64,000 nt of DNA, from contig OX638327.1 in the NCBI GenBank assembly GCA_951812745.1, positions 1,353,914-1,417,913 of the forward strand, in the 5' to 3' direction. Below, piece after piece: positions 1 through 8,003 of the stretch. This DNA is from an uncultured Nitrospirales bacterium. Its GTDB lineage: Bacteria > Nitrospirota > Nitrospiria > Nitrospirales > UBA8639. The notes under the pieces were generated by a model. It worked only from the letters and a program-made list of their open reading frames with translations. It made no database searches and had not been told where the DNA came from. The translations under genes were made by a program, and so were the position numbers. Position 1 is the first letter of the stretch. Every line of letters starts with the position of its first letter.

Positions 1-636
1 CGAAGGGGCCAGGTGTTTCACGACAATGATTCCGACGATACCTTCGCGTACGGAATCGGATTCTTGGCCGGCCATCGGATCCCGCTGCTCACCAAGGAGG
101 ACGGTTATTACCTGAGCGCCGAAGTAGACCTCGCGTTTCACGGCGGCCGGGCCAAGGGACAGCTTCCGGGAGTGGGAGATTCCCCGGGACGCAATCAACC
201 CGGGGAAAGCTGGCCGGACCGCTGGTCCTTCGAAAAGGATCGAAGCTACGGCTTCACGGTCAAGCTGGGCGGCAGCCCCGGCGTGCTGCGGTCATGGGAC
301 ACGAGCGTCTACGTCCTCGGAGGCATCCGCCTCATCCAGGCGCAGTTTACGAATCACTATAGAGGCTGCCCGGGTCTCGTGGACTGTACCTCAACCGACC
401 AGACTGCGTTTGTCTCGGGAACGGACAGCCGAAGCCTGGATTATACAGCCTGGACGTACGGCGCCGGCGTGGAAAAGATGCTGAACGAACACCTCGCGCT
501 TCGCGTCGAAACGCGCTACACCCAGCACAACAGCAAACGCTGGGGCGAATTGTTCAGCGACGTGGGAGTCAGGATCCCGATGCGTCTTGACGCGGATGAT
601 GTCGGCCTGCTGCTGAGCCTGGCGTGGTATTTCTGA
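1..636 (+). CDS. Outer-membrane beta-barrel protein, 5' end missing
   Basis: The reading frame is open from base 1, so the start lies outside the window; the first in-window start (GTG at 13) is probably internal. The visible ~210 residues alternate polar and aromatic residues in short strands separated by Gly/Asp/Asn turns, and the chain ends in Trp-Tyr-Phe, the C-terminal aromatic signature recognised by the BAM outer-membrane assembly machinery. Strand-like segments near the end (ALRVETRYTQH, DVGLLLSLAWYF) resemble small OmpA/opacity-type porins. Two cysteines lie in a mid-protein loop (RGCPGLVDCTS) and might pair. I cannot assign a substrate. The outer-membrane barrel call is an inference from composition and C-terminus. 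Confidence 0.7.
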   Translation, partial: RRGQVFHDNDSDDTFAYGIGFLAGHRIPLLTKEDGYYLSAEVDLAFHGGRAKGQLPGVGDSPGRNQPGESWPDRWSFEKDRSYGFTVKLGGSPGVLRSWDTSVYVLGGIRLIQAQFTNHYRGCPGLVDCTSTDQTAFVSGTDSRSLDYTAWTYGAGVEKMLNEHLALRVETRYTQHNSKRWGELFSDVGVRIPMRLDADDVGLLLSLAWYF

Positions 637-713
637 AGTACGACACGATCGACCGCGACACCGGCGTCAAGTCTGCCACACCCGGCTCCCGTCGTGACCA
701 GGGGAAATCCGGC

Positions 714-1505
714 TTATTGGGGAGCCGCGGTAATTCTGTCTTTGATCACGTCGAAGGTGGCTTTGGGCACGACTTGCTTGGAGACCAATTCTCCGCGAAG
801 CCGATAGGGACGATTCGAGACGACTTGGTCGGCCAGTTCCTTGGTGAGCCCTAAAAACAAGACCAGGTCATTCGCGGAAGACGTATTGATATTAACGGGT
901 GTCGCCGTCCCATTGAACGGCACGGCGACCGGAGGTGGAACCGGCTTGGGTGAGGATTTCTTGGCCACCACGGGTGGAGCTTCGGGGACGCGCTCTTTCG
1001 GTTTCACGATCTTGGGAGTCCTGCGTTTCACTTTGGCTTTACGGGCTTCTTCGAGCTCCTTCTGATAGCGGCGCACCGTCTCCCGCAACGCGCGGTTCTG
1101 GCTTTTCACCCCCTGATAGACGTGCTGAATTTCTTGCAGTTTGCCGACCATGGCTGCACGGTCCCTCTGCAACTCCGCCTCACGAGTCGCGAGCAGGTCT
1201 CGTTCGCTTTTTTGTCCTTCTTTGATCTGCTGAATTTCGGCACTCAACATTTCCAAATCAAAAGCCGCCTGTTCATGATCGGCTCGTAATTGTTCATTTT
1301 CTTGTTTAAGGGACTCAGACTGACTCCGGCTCTTTTCCAGTTCCATCTTGGCGGTTTCCATATCCGCCACGGCCGTTTCATATTTGCCTTTCGAGACGAC
1401 ACAGCCTCCCAGGAACAGGCCGGTCATGCAGAGGAGACTCGCCCCCCACAGGCCGTATTGCCGAACCCGTACACGCCCGATGTTCTCGTCAGTTCTTCTC
1501 AGCAT
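714..1505 (-). CDS. Coiled-coil lipoprotein with C-terminal helix-hairpin-helix-like domain
   Basis: Starting at ATG 1505 (MLRRTDENIG) gives a lipoprotein signal with lipobox LGGC about 35 residues in; the longer frame to 1538 adds only 11 residues and is less likely. After the acylated Cys comes a long heptad-rich coiled coil (Glu/Lys/Gln-rich, ~100 residues), then a basic Lys/Pro-rich linker, then a ~60-residue C-terminal domain beginning VNINTSSANDLVLFLGLT. That segment resembles the ComEA-type helix-hairpin-helix opening (VNINTAsaeeL). It is probably anchored in the outer membrane and reaches into the periplasm. Whether the HhH-like domain binds DNA or peptidoglycan is unknown. It converges with the barrel gene to its left. 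Confidence 0.75.
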   Translation of the reverse strand: MLRRTDENIGRVRVRQYGLWGASLLCMTGLFLGGCVVSKGKYETAVADMETAKMELEKSRSQSESLKQENEQLRADHEQAAFDLEMLSAEIQQIKEGQKSERDLLATREAELQRDRAAMVGKLQEIQHVYQGVKSQNRALRETVRRYQKELEEARKAKVKRRTPKIVKPKERVPEAPPVVAKKSSPKPVPPPVAVPFNGTATPVNINTSSANDLVLFLGLTKELADQVVSNRPYRLRGELVSKQVVPKATFDVIKDRITAAPQ

Positions 1506-1674
1506 CAAAACCGCGTCCGTTCGTCCGCCAAACACCATGATTTTTTTCGATCGTTGTCCATGGCATTTACTATGAAAGCACTGGTATGTTTTGTCAAGAA
1601 TTCACGTGACGAGGACTCGTCCTCGTCATCACACCATTGCCCATGGACTCACGCCTGAACCGTCGCCATCACCC

Positions 1675-2544
1675 ATGGACCAATTCGGACCGGGTTTAGC
1701 CGTTCTGCTCGGCATCTTGGAGGGACTCACGGAGTACCTCCCCATCTCGTCGACCGGCCATCTCATTCTTGTCGGGTACTGGTTGGGATTGACGGGTCCC
1801 GTGGCGGTCAGCGTCGAAATCTGTATCCAGTTGGGGGCCGTGTTGGCCGTAGTGGCCTACGAACGCACCAAAATCCTTTTCTTGCTGAGTCATGCCAACC
1901 AGGAACGGCACAGCTTACGACGCCACCTGCGCACCTCCGCCTCTTCCTGGGGCGAGTCGATCAGAACTTCCGCCGGCACCCATCACCATCTCTGGTTTCT
2001 CATCGGCTTGGGCGCGGCGTTTGTGCCGGCGGCGTTGGTGGGCTTACTGGCTCACGGATGGATCGAGGCGCACCTCTTCTCTCCTCGAACCGTGGCCCTG
2101 AGTCTCATCATCGGCGGGATCATCATCCTCATCGTGGAAACCTGGCCCAAACCCGTCCGTTGTACGGTGTTGGAACACATCGGGCTGTCGAGGGCCGTGG
2201 GCGTCGGACTGGCCCAGTGCGTGGCGTTGATCCCGGGCATGTCGCGTTCGGGATCCACCATCGTGGGAGGGCTGCTCCTGGGGCTGGACCGAAAAATCGC
2301 CACGGAATTTTCCTTCTTCCTGGCGCTTCCCACCATGTTCGCCGCCACCGGCTACAAATTCGCGCAATCCTACCATCTCTTCAACACCCAGGATCTCCTG
2401 GCCCTGGGCATCGGCCTGGTGGTGTCCTTTCTGGTGGCCTGGGCCGTGATCGCGGCGTTTCTCGGCTACGTCAAACGACACACGCTGAAGGTGTTCGGCT
2501 ATTACCGCGTAGTCCTGGGAACGATTATTCTCCTCGTGGTGTAG
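1675..2544 (+). CDS. uppP: Undecaprenyl-diphosphatase
   Basis: Integral membrane phosphatase that converts undecaprenyl diphosphate to the monophosphate, recycling the lipid carrier for peptidoglycan and other glycans. Both family signatures are visible: EGLTEYLPISSTGH (residues 16-29) and PGMSRSGST (about 187-195), which hold the catalytic Glu and Arg/Ser residues of the BacA/UppP family. Several hydrophobic helices fill the rest. I start it at ATG 1675 (MDQFGPG); an upstream in-frame start at 1591 would add 28 polar residues unlike the family. At 289 residues it is slightly longer than the usual 265-275 because of a hydrophilic loop around residues 70-105. It stands alone. Confidence 0.93.
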   Translation: MDQFGPGLAVLLGILEGLTEYLPISSTGHLILVGYWLGLTGPVAVSVEICIQLGAVLAVVAYERTKILFLLSHANQERHSLRRHLRTSASSWGESIRTSAGTHHHLWFLIGLGAAFVPAALVGLLAHGWIEAHLFSPRTVALSLIIGGIIILIVETWPKPVRCTVLEHIGLSRAVGVGLAQCVALIPGMSRSGSTIVGGLLLGLDRKIATEFSFFLALPTMFAATGYKFAQSYHLFNTQDLLALGIGLVVSFLVAWAVIAAFLGYVKRHTLKVFGYYRVVLGTIILLVV

Positions 2545-2628
2545 TCGCTTGGTCGTACGGACGAAACAACCGGTACGGGGTCAGATGAACACTTGACATC
2601 TGACGTCTAGACGTCTCTTCTGTGAATC

Positions 2629-3810
2629 ATGGAGCGGCAAGAATCTCGAAATTACCCTGGGCAAGTACGAGACGCCATCCTGCAAGTGTTGGCGTTGACA
2701 TCCAGACCGTTACCGATCAAGGAAATCGAAAACCGGGTGGAACGAATTGCCGGGCCAATGCCCCCATCGTCCATCCGATCCTACTTGAGACTCAATACAC
2801 CGGATATCTTCGTTCGTGAGGAACGTGGCGTCTACAGGCTTCGAGGGCAGAATTCCGGAGGCATCCAGCGGGAACTCGCTTATCCCCAACGCTGGGAAGA
2901 ACCGTTCGATTACGGAAAAGCCACGCTGGTGAACGCCGATTGTTTTGATTGGCTAGAGACTCAGGAACCAAACAGTTTCCATGCGGTTGTCACCGATCCG
3001 CCTTACGGTTTACACGAATACACGCCGATGCAGCAGCAAAAACTGCGTAAGGGTAAGGGCGGCGTTTGGCGAATACCCCCGTCTTTCGATGGCAACAAAC
3101 GTTCACCCGTTCCCCGTTTTACGACCTTGACGCAGCAACAATTGGAACAGTTGGGTTCGTTTTTCTTTGTATGGGGCAGGTTGCTGCTGCCAAAACTCGT
3201 GCCCGGCGCACACGTCGTTGTTGCCTCCAATCCGCTTGTCTCCTACATCGTGTCGAACTCCTTGGTGGACGCCGGTTTGGAAAGAAGGGGAGAAATCGTA
3301 CGTCTGACCATGACCATGCGCGGCGGCGACAGACCCAAGGGCGCTCACGAAAGATTCGGCGAAATCAGCGTCATGCCGCGCTCGATGTGGGAACCATGGA
3401 TAGTGTGTAGAAAGCCCGTCGACGGCCGCGTGCAGGACAACCTGAGACAATGGAAAACAGGGGGATTTCGACGACCCATACCGGATAAGCCTTTTGGCGA
3501 CGTGATCGCTTCCGCGCCTACAAGAAAGAATGAAAAATTACTTGCCTCTCATCCGAGCCTGAAACCACAAGCTTTCATGAGACAGGTTGTTCATGCCGCA
3601 TTACCCCTGGGGGAAGGTGTGATTCTCGATCCATTCGCAGGTGCCGGTTCCACGCTGGCTGCAGCGGAGGCAGTAGGCTATGCGAGCATCGGTGTGGAGA
3701 AAGACCCTGAATTTTTCGCCCTGGCCCGCGAGTCGATACCGAAACTTGCGGCACTCGAAACGAACGGAGGGTCTAGAGCCTGTATATCCAGCTATCCCGA
3801 AGTTTCCTGA
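2629..3810 (+). CDS. DNA methyltransferase (N6-adenine/N4-cytosine, beta-type) with N-terminal winged-helix-like domain
   Basis: Motif IV DPPYG (residues 123-127) precedes motif I DPFAGAG (334-340), the order of beta-class amino-methyltransferases; DPPY indicates methylation of an exocyclic amino group. The ~200 residues between the motifs would hold the target-recognition region. The first ~75 residues (DAILQVLALTSRPLPIKEIE... followed by a short beta hairpin) look like a winged helix-turn-helix of the type found on some Nitrospira and archaeal methyltransferases. No restriction endonuclease is recognisable next to it, so it may be a solitary methylase. Start ATG 2629 has no strong RBS. Downstream lies repeat-rich DNA and a doubtful convergent ORF. 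Confidence 0.88.
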   Translation: MERQESRNYPGQVRDAILQVLALTSRPLPIKEIENRVERIAGPMPPSSIRSYLRLNTPDIFVREERGVYRLRGQNSGGIQRELAYPQRWEEPFDYGKATLVNADCFDWLETQEPNSFHAVVTDPPYGLHEYTPMQQQKLRKGKGGVWRIPPSFDGNKRSPVPRFTTLTQQQLEQLGSFFFVWGRLLLPKLVPGAHVVVASNPLVSYIVSNSLVDAGLERRGEIVRLTMTMRGGDRPKGAHERFGEISVMPRSMWEPWIVCRKPVDGRVQDNLRQWKTGGFRRPIPDKPFGDVIASAPTRKNEKLLASHPSLKPQAFMRQVVHAALPLGEGVILDPFAGAGSTLAAAEAVGYASIGVEKDPEFFALARESIPKLAALETNGGSRACISSYPEVS

Positions 3811-3916
3811 TGCCTTCCTTGTGAAGCGTCGCGGTGCGTGTTCCCAGTTCGCCCCTTGGATTTTTCCTGAAGTCATCCATTGTCACTTCTGCCAGGTAGG
3901 CTTCCGTGAAAGTCAT
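3773..3916 (-). CDS. Possible 47-residue ORF overlapping the methyltransferase 3' end
   Basis: A short minus-strand ORF (MTFTEAYLAEVTMDDFRK...) runs into the end of the methyltransferase gene and overlaps it by 38 bases. Its composition is protein-like (acidic and basic helices), but no family is recognised. It could be a remnant of a partner gene, or chance. The same frame extends upstream to 4021 through a dispersed repeat, which I do not count as coding. Confidence 0.2.
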   Translation of the reverse strand: MTFTEAYLAEVTMDDFRKNPRGELGTRTATLHKEGIRKLRDSWIYRL

Positions 3917-4149
3917 TTGTAAATGTTCAGTAATTCGTTGACAGAATGAGGGGCTGACCACACCATAATTGTCATCCTGAACGAAGTGAAGGATCTCTCC
4001 CTCAATGACCGAACGCCTCAACTGCGAGATCCTTCGCGTTGCTCAGGATGACCATCTGGTATTGTGTACCGGATGAGGGATTCCCACTAATCTCTAGCGA
4101 CAAATTTCAACAATGTTGCGTTTGATAGCCATAACTGCTTTTCTGCTGC
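3811..4149. other. Intergenic region with dispersed repeats
   Basis: About 340 bases between the methyltransferase and the nitrilase gene. It holds one copy of the dispersed TGTTCAGTCATTCGTTGACA-like motif (3924-3943) and a complete 82-bp inverted-repeat element (3971-4052). Apart from the doubtful 47-residue ORF, I see no gene. Confidence 0.6.
3971..4052. repeat. 82-bp inverted-repeat element (GTCATCCTGA...AAGGATCTC type)
   Basis: The left arm GTCATCCTGAACGAAGTGAA (continuing GGATCTC) is matched by the reverse complement of the right arm, with four mismatches over 27 bases; the two arms are separated by ~28 bases. This GTCATCCTGAGC-type palindrome is a dispersed intergenic repeat common in several bacterial phyla. 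It does not encode a protein. Confidence 0.8.
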
Positions 4150-4941
4150 TCAGGAGCAATAATACCCGGGGCGGCGGTCCTTCAAGAGCTCGTTGTACGG
4201 ATTGATCGACTTGTTGCGGGCGTCGGCAACGTCGATCTCGACCACCGTCAACTCGGGGGCATCGACGGAAGCCCTGGACAGAATGTGACCCTGTGGTGAC
4301 ACGACTTCACTGTGTCCGATGAAGGTCAGGGGCGGTTTGCCTCCCCTGGCTTCCTCACCAATCCGGTTGGCCGTGATGCTGAAGACCCGGTTTTCCAGGC
4401 AACGGGTCACCATGGCATCGGGGCAATGCGGCAGGACCAGATTCGATGGATGGCACACGATCTCCGCCCCTTGCAGGGCGAGGGTACGGGTGGATTCCGG
4501 GTAGTACCAATCGAAACAGATCATGACCCCGATGCGAGCCGGGCCGATGTCCCAGACCCGGAATCCCGAGTCGCCCGGGCTGAAAAACAACGTTTCCTCA
4601 CAAAACAAATGCGTCTTGCGGTAACTCCCCAGGAACCCCGAAGGACCCACCACGATCGCCGAGTTGTAGCACTGCCGGCCGGCCTTCTCCGGCAGTCCCA
4701 CGACCAAATGCATCCGATGCCGGCGGGCAAGCTCGATACAGGCTTCGGTCGTCGGTCCGGCCGGCACGCGTTCCGACAACTCGAGGACTTCCTCCTGGTT
4801 CACGAATTGATACCCGGTAAAGGCAAATTCCGGCAGCACGAGCAGGTCGCACTCCACCGAACCCAGGCGGGAAGCCACCTGCTCGATGTTGCGGTCCACT
4901 TCCCCGAACACGGGATGCGTTTGAAAATAGCCGACTTTCAT
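4150..4941 (-). CDS. Carbon-nitrogen hydrolase (nitrilase superfamily amidase)
   Basis: Hydrolyses a C-N bond in an amide, nitrile or carbamoyl substrate. The Glu-Lys-Cys triad is visible: E38 in LPEFAFTGY, K109 in YRKTHLF, and C142 in GVMICFDWYYPE. The length of 263 residues is normal for a single-domain amidase of this superfamily. The motif around the Cys (CFDWYYPE) fits the omega-amidase/N-carbamoyl-putrescine-amidase side rather than true nitrilases, but the substrate cannot be fixed from sequence. The start ATG 4941 gives the canonical MKVGYFQTHPVFG N-terminus. It is flanked on the left by a repeat-rich gap and on the right by a terminator, so it is probably monocistronic. Confidence 0.9.
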   Translation of the reverse strand: MKVGYFQTHPVFGEVDRNIEQVASRLGSVECDLLVLPEFAFTGYQFVNQEEVLELSERVPAGPTTEACIELARRHRMHLVVGLPEKAGRQCYNSAIVVGPSGFLGSYRKTHLFCEETLFFSPGDSGFRVWDIGPARIGVMICFDWYYPESTRTLALQGAEIVCHPSNLVLPHCPDAMVTRCLENRVFSITANRIGEEARGGKPPLTFIGHSEVVSPQGHILSRASVDAPELTVVEIDVADARNKSINPYNELLKDRRPGYYCS

Positions 4942-4971
4942 CCATGACCTCGGTGACCGTCCGTCAAAACA

Positions 4972-5003
4972 AAAACGGGCAGGAACCCCCTGCCCGTTTT
5001 TTC
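4972..5003. terminator. Bidirectional rho-independent terminator
   Basis: ACGGGCAGG pairs with CCTGCCCGT around a short loop, followed by TTTTTT on the plus strand and, read on the minus strand, by TTTTTGTTTT. On the minus strand it lies just past the smbP stop and so would end that operon. Confidence 0.85.
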
Positions 5004-5029
5004 AAACCGCACTGACCGGTTCAGCCCGA

Positions 5030-5371
5030 TCAATGGACTTCCTTCAGATGCATGACGGCGCTTTTCGCATGCTTGGTCGCCACCTCGGCATGACCCTGGC
5101 CGCCGTGTGCGATGGCTTCCTTCAATTGGCCGACGCCTTCGTCAAGATGAGGATTCGTGACTTCTTTCTGGGCCATTTCCGCATGACTCAACGCTTCCTG
5201 GGCATGGCCGACCACGGCATCGGCATGGCCCATGCCGCCATGTTTGGCCGCTTCTTCCGCGTGCGCAATCGCTTCAGCCACGTGCGGATTCCCATCGGCG
5301 AACGCCGGTGCGGCCGCCAATACGAACACTGCCGCCATCACCAATGCGGCAATAAAAAACTTCTTCGCCAT
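5030..5371 (-). CDS. smbP: SmbP-like histidine-rich periplasmic metal-binding protein
   Basis: 113 residues: an Ala-rich signal peptide (cleavage near AFA-DG), then a helical mature protein with regularly spaced His in HVAEAIAHAEEAAKHGGMGH-type repeats. This matches the small metal-binding protein SmbP described from the ammonia oxidiser Nitrosomonas europaea, which binds Cu(II) and other divalent metals. The likely role is periplasmic copper or metal buffering. A good RBS (AGGAGG) precedes ATG 5371. It lies 20 bases after a Glu/Ala/Pro-repeat lipoprotein gene on the same strand and ends at a strong terminator, so the two are probably co-transcribed. The family assignment is from pattern; metal preference is inferred. 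Confidence 0.85.
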   Translation of the reverse strand: MAKKFFIAALVMAAVFVLAAAPAFADGNPHVAEAIAHAEEAAKHGGMGHADAVVGHAQEALSHAEMAQKEVTNPHLDEGVGQLKEAIAHGGQGHAEVATKHAKSAVMHLKEVH

Positions 5372-5391
5372 TCTACACCTCCTTGTTAATC

Positions 5392-5700
5392 CTACTTCCC
5401 TTCTACTGCCTCCGCAGGCGCTGCCTCTTCAGGTGCCGCCTCTTCAGGTGCCGCCTCCGCAGGTGCCGCCTCTTCAGGTGCTGCCTCCGCAGGCGCCGCC
5501 TCTTCAGGTGCTGCCTCCGCAGGCGCCGCCTCTTCAGGTGCTGCCTCCGCAGGTGCCGCCTCTTCAGGTGCTGCCTCCGCAGGTGCCGCTTTCTCAGGCG
5601 CTGCTTTCTCAGGCGCTTTCTCTTCGGAGCACCCCGACGTAGCCACCAATGCAAACACTGCCAAAATCAGCACACCGCCAAAAAGAAAATTTTTCACCAT
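5392..5700 (-). CDS. Low-complexity lipoprotein with EEAAPAEAAP repeats
   Basis: Start ATG 5700 is preceded by AGAGGAG; the frame continues upstream but without RBS support. The N-terminus MVKNFLFGGVLILAVFALVATSGC is a lipoprotein signal with lipobox TSGC. The remaining ~75 residues are nearly pure Glu/Ala/Pro: a KAPEKAAPEKAAP stretch, then about six copies of a ten-residue EEAAPAEAAP unit (30 bp each, 5420-5590), ending VEGK. Such extended acidic chains may act as periplasmic spacers or cation-binding brushes; no enzyme domain exists. The tandem DNA repeat is prone to slippage, so copy number may vary among strains. It sits directly before smbP. Confidence 0.8.
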   Translation of the reverse strand: MVKNFLFGGVLILAVFALVATSGCSEEKAPEKAAPEKAAPAEAAPEEAAPAEAAPEEAAPAEAAPEEAAPAEAAPEEAAPAEAAPEEAAPEEAAPAEAVEGK

Positions 5701-5771
5701 GTCAGATCTCCTCTCTAAAGGATTAGAGAAACAAATCTTTCCTCTGATTTTTGCATACCGTCCCGGTTTCT

Positions 5772-6641
5772 TCAAGACGCCTCTTCTTCGGCTTTGCCTG
5801 TCACCTGGTAGAGCAACTTCAGGTCTTTTTCAGCAGGGGCCGCAAAATCCCGGCTCCACTCCCACCAGGACCCGGGATAATTCCGCACCCGCTCATAGCC
5901 CGCCAGCTTGAGTACAAAATAGATCCACGCCGACCGAAGCCCGCCCAGACAATAGGTCACGACTTCCTGTCGTTCATTCATGCCGAACGCATGAAACATT
6001 TCCCGAAGCGCGGACAGGGGCTTGACCGTGGCATCCTGCCGGAGAAACCCGTTCCAGGGGATATTGACCGCGGACGGGATGTGTCCGGGTCTCGGCAAGC
6101 CGTCGATTTCCTTCCCCGCGTACTCCTCCACGCTGCGGGCATCCACGATGACCGTGTCCCGGCTGGGACTCTTGACCAACTTTTTCAGTTCCTGTTTGTC
6201 GATCATGACGTCCGGCCGGACCGACGCCGTAAAGTTGCCCGGCTTGGGGCGAACCGGCTCATGGTCGTAGGGTCGATGTTCCGCGGTCCACTTGGGCCAA
6301 CCGCCGTCCAGGACCTTGACGCTCCGGTGCCCGAGATACTGCAACATCCAAAACATCCGGCCCTCGTCGCCCCAATTGTCGAACGGATTGGAGTACACCA
6401 CGACGTCGCTTGAATCATTGATGCCCAGGGCTTGCAGCCGTTTCTCCAACCGGGCGACGTCGGGATCCAGCAACCCCTTGGCCGTGGCCTGGGGATCACT
6501 GTATTCATGCCAGGAACTGTGCACGGCGCCGGGGATGTGCGAGGTGTAGGCGCCTTCGCCGCGCACGTCGATGATCACCAGGTCATCCCGGCCAAGATTG
6601 AGGGACAAGGTTTCCGTATCGATGAGGTACGTGCTCCACAT
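5772..6641 (-). CDS. Sulfurtransferase with two rhodanese domains
   Basis: Tandem rhodanese protein of 289 residues, normal for the thiosulfate/3-mercaptopyruvate sulfurtransferase family. Domain 1 (about 1-130) has VVIIDVR-like and HIPGAVH motifs but Ser84 at the position equivalent to the catalytic Cys, as expected for the inactive domain. Domain 2 (about 145-285) carries C231 in the loop CLGGLRS, which would hold the persulfide. This loop is neither the classical CRKGVT (rhodanese) nor CGSGVT (mercaptopyruvate), so the sulfur donor is uncertain. No signal peptide is visible, so it is probably cytoplasmic. It starts 3 bases after the pentahaem cytochrome stop, so translation is likely coupled. 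Confidence 0.9.
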   Translation of the reverse strand: MWSTYLIDTETLSLNLGRDDLVIIDVRGEGAYTSHIPGAVHSSWHEYSDPQATAKGLLDPDVARLEKRLQALGINDSSDVVVYSNPFDNWGDEGRMFWMLQYLGHRSVKVLDGGWPKWTAEHRPYDHEPVRPKPGNFTASVRPDVMIDKQELKKLVKSPSRDTVIVDARSVEEYAGKEIDGLPRPGHIPSAVNIPWNGFLRQDATVKPLSALREMFHAFGMNERQEVVTYCLGGLRSAWIYFVLKLAGYERVRNYPGSWWEWSRDFAAPAEKDLKLLYQVTGKAEEEAS

Positions 6642-6644
6642 AAA

Positions 6645-8000
6645 TCAACCTATCCTTAAAAGATCATGATGCCCCCGGACAGGGGCGGGGTCTTCGGGAT
6701 GAACCCCGTCTTCCTGAACGGCGCATCCCACACGCGCCTCGACCGGCGCGTCCGCAGCCAACGCCGTCGCCAATGTCTCGTTCAGAGGAAATTGACGCGT
6801 ATATATCGTATACCGGTACGGATCATCCGACCGCAACCCATACGTCTCCCGCAACATGGCATGCTGGCCGTCGGTCAGAATATGGTAGCGGACCCGGGCT
6901 TCCACCACCAGGGCCGGCCCGGCTTCGGGGACGTCATACGAAAACGCATAGTCACGGCTGGCCAAGGGCAGCAGGCGATTGTCGTACACTTCGAGGATCA
7001 CGGGTTGCCAGAGAATCCACCGGCCCATGGTGTCGGTTTGCTGCTCGAGAATCCGGCCCGACTGATCCTTGACGTAAAATTCCACGGTAAAATGGCGATC
7101 GGGGTCGCCCGTGGGAATCTTGTGCCCGGCCCCGGCATTGATCAGGGTGAGGGTCAGCGTGACGGGCTTGCCCGGTTGGGGGTTGGGCGGATCGGCCCGG
7201 ACCTGAATCGCCACGGCCCGTTTGATCATGTCCGGATCATGCCCGCCGCGCCAGAGATGGCGCCGGCCCTGGCGAATGGGTCCGCCCTCGGCCACCGGGC
7301 GGGACACTTCCGGCATGTGGCAATGCTGGCACGTGAACCCCTGCTCCTTCATGAAAAACTCGCCTTCATATTCCGCATACGTACCGCACGGCCCCACGTT
7401 ATAGAATTGAAAGGGGCCGGAGACCACGTTGTGACACCGGTAACAGACCGCGGTCGTGCGAAACGCGGGATCGTATTCCGTGGGGTGGGGAGCCGCCGAA
7501 TCGTCGAACGGCCCCAGGATCTTGCCGTCGCGCACGTGACACGCCGCGCAGGTGACGCCTTCCGCCTGATAGGCCATGTCGTAGCGCGGGTTATCGACCT
7601 CGACCGCCTTTTCCACGCGGTTGTTCGGGATCGCCGTGATGAGCGTCGGCTGCTGATTTTCCAACGGCGTGTGGCAGTTGAGACAAACCCAGACGTACCC
7701 GTCCTTTTTCCAATAGGCCTGGAAAAACGGGTCCCGGTAGGCATGGGCGTGAATGCTGGTTTTCCATTCCTCATAGATGGCCTGATGGCATTGCCCGCAG
7801 GACTCCGCACTCAGGGAGTCCAGCCCAGCCGGGACCTCCTGGAACGGAATGGCATGGGCATAATCGTCACGCAATCCGAAAATCACGGTAGGCCGGACCT
7901 CCGTATAAAAATAATAGAACACGCCCGGGACGAGCAGCAGCAGCGCCAACAGCACCAACAGCCGGCCTTTGCCTCGTCGTCTTGTTCGCAGTCTGGCCAT
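6645..8000 (-). CDS. Membrane-anchored pentahaem cytochrome c
   Basis: A basic N-terminus and one membrane segment (about residues 14-34) anchor a periplasmic domain. Five CxxCH haem c sites are visible at residues 68-72, 106-110, 151-155, 186-190 and 224-228. The C-terminal ~200 residues form a beta-rich, Ig-like domain with a GHKIPTG motif often seen in multihaem cytochromes of the c554-related type. It presumably passes electrons in the periplasm; the partner is unknown. It begins 3 bases after the deacetylase-family gene and ends 3 bases before the rhodanese gene, so all three appear translationally coupled, which suggests a shared role, possibly in sulfur or nitrogen redox stress. I do not recognise a named orthologue. 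Confidence 0.88.
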   Translation of the reverse strand: MARLRTRRRGKGRLLVLLALLLLVPGVFYYFYTEVRPTVIFGLRDDYAHAIPFQEVPAGLDSLSAESCGQCHQAIYEEWKTSIHAHAYRDPFFQAYWKKDGYVWVCLNCHTPLENQQPTLITAIPNNRVEKAVEVDNPRYDMAYQAEGVTCAACHVRDGKILGPFDDSAAPHPTEYDPAFRTTAVCYRCHNVVSGPFQFYNVGPCGTYAEYEGEFFMKEQGFTCQHCHMPEVSRPVAEGGPIRQGRRHLWRGGHDPDMIKRAVAIQVRADPPNPQPGKPVTLTLTLINAGAGHKIPTGDPDRHFTVEFYVKDQSGRILEQQTDTMGRWILWQPVILEVYDNRLLPLASRDYAFSYDVPEAGPALVVEARVRYHILTDGQHAMLRETYGLRSDDPYRYTIYTRQFPLNETLATALAADAPVEARVGCAVQEDGVHPEDPAPVRGHHDLLRIG

Positions 8001-8003
8001 CGT

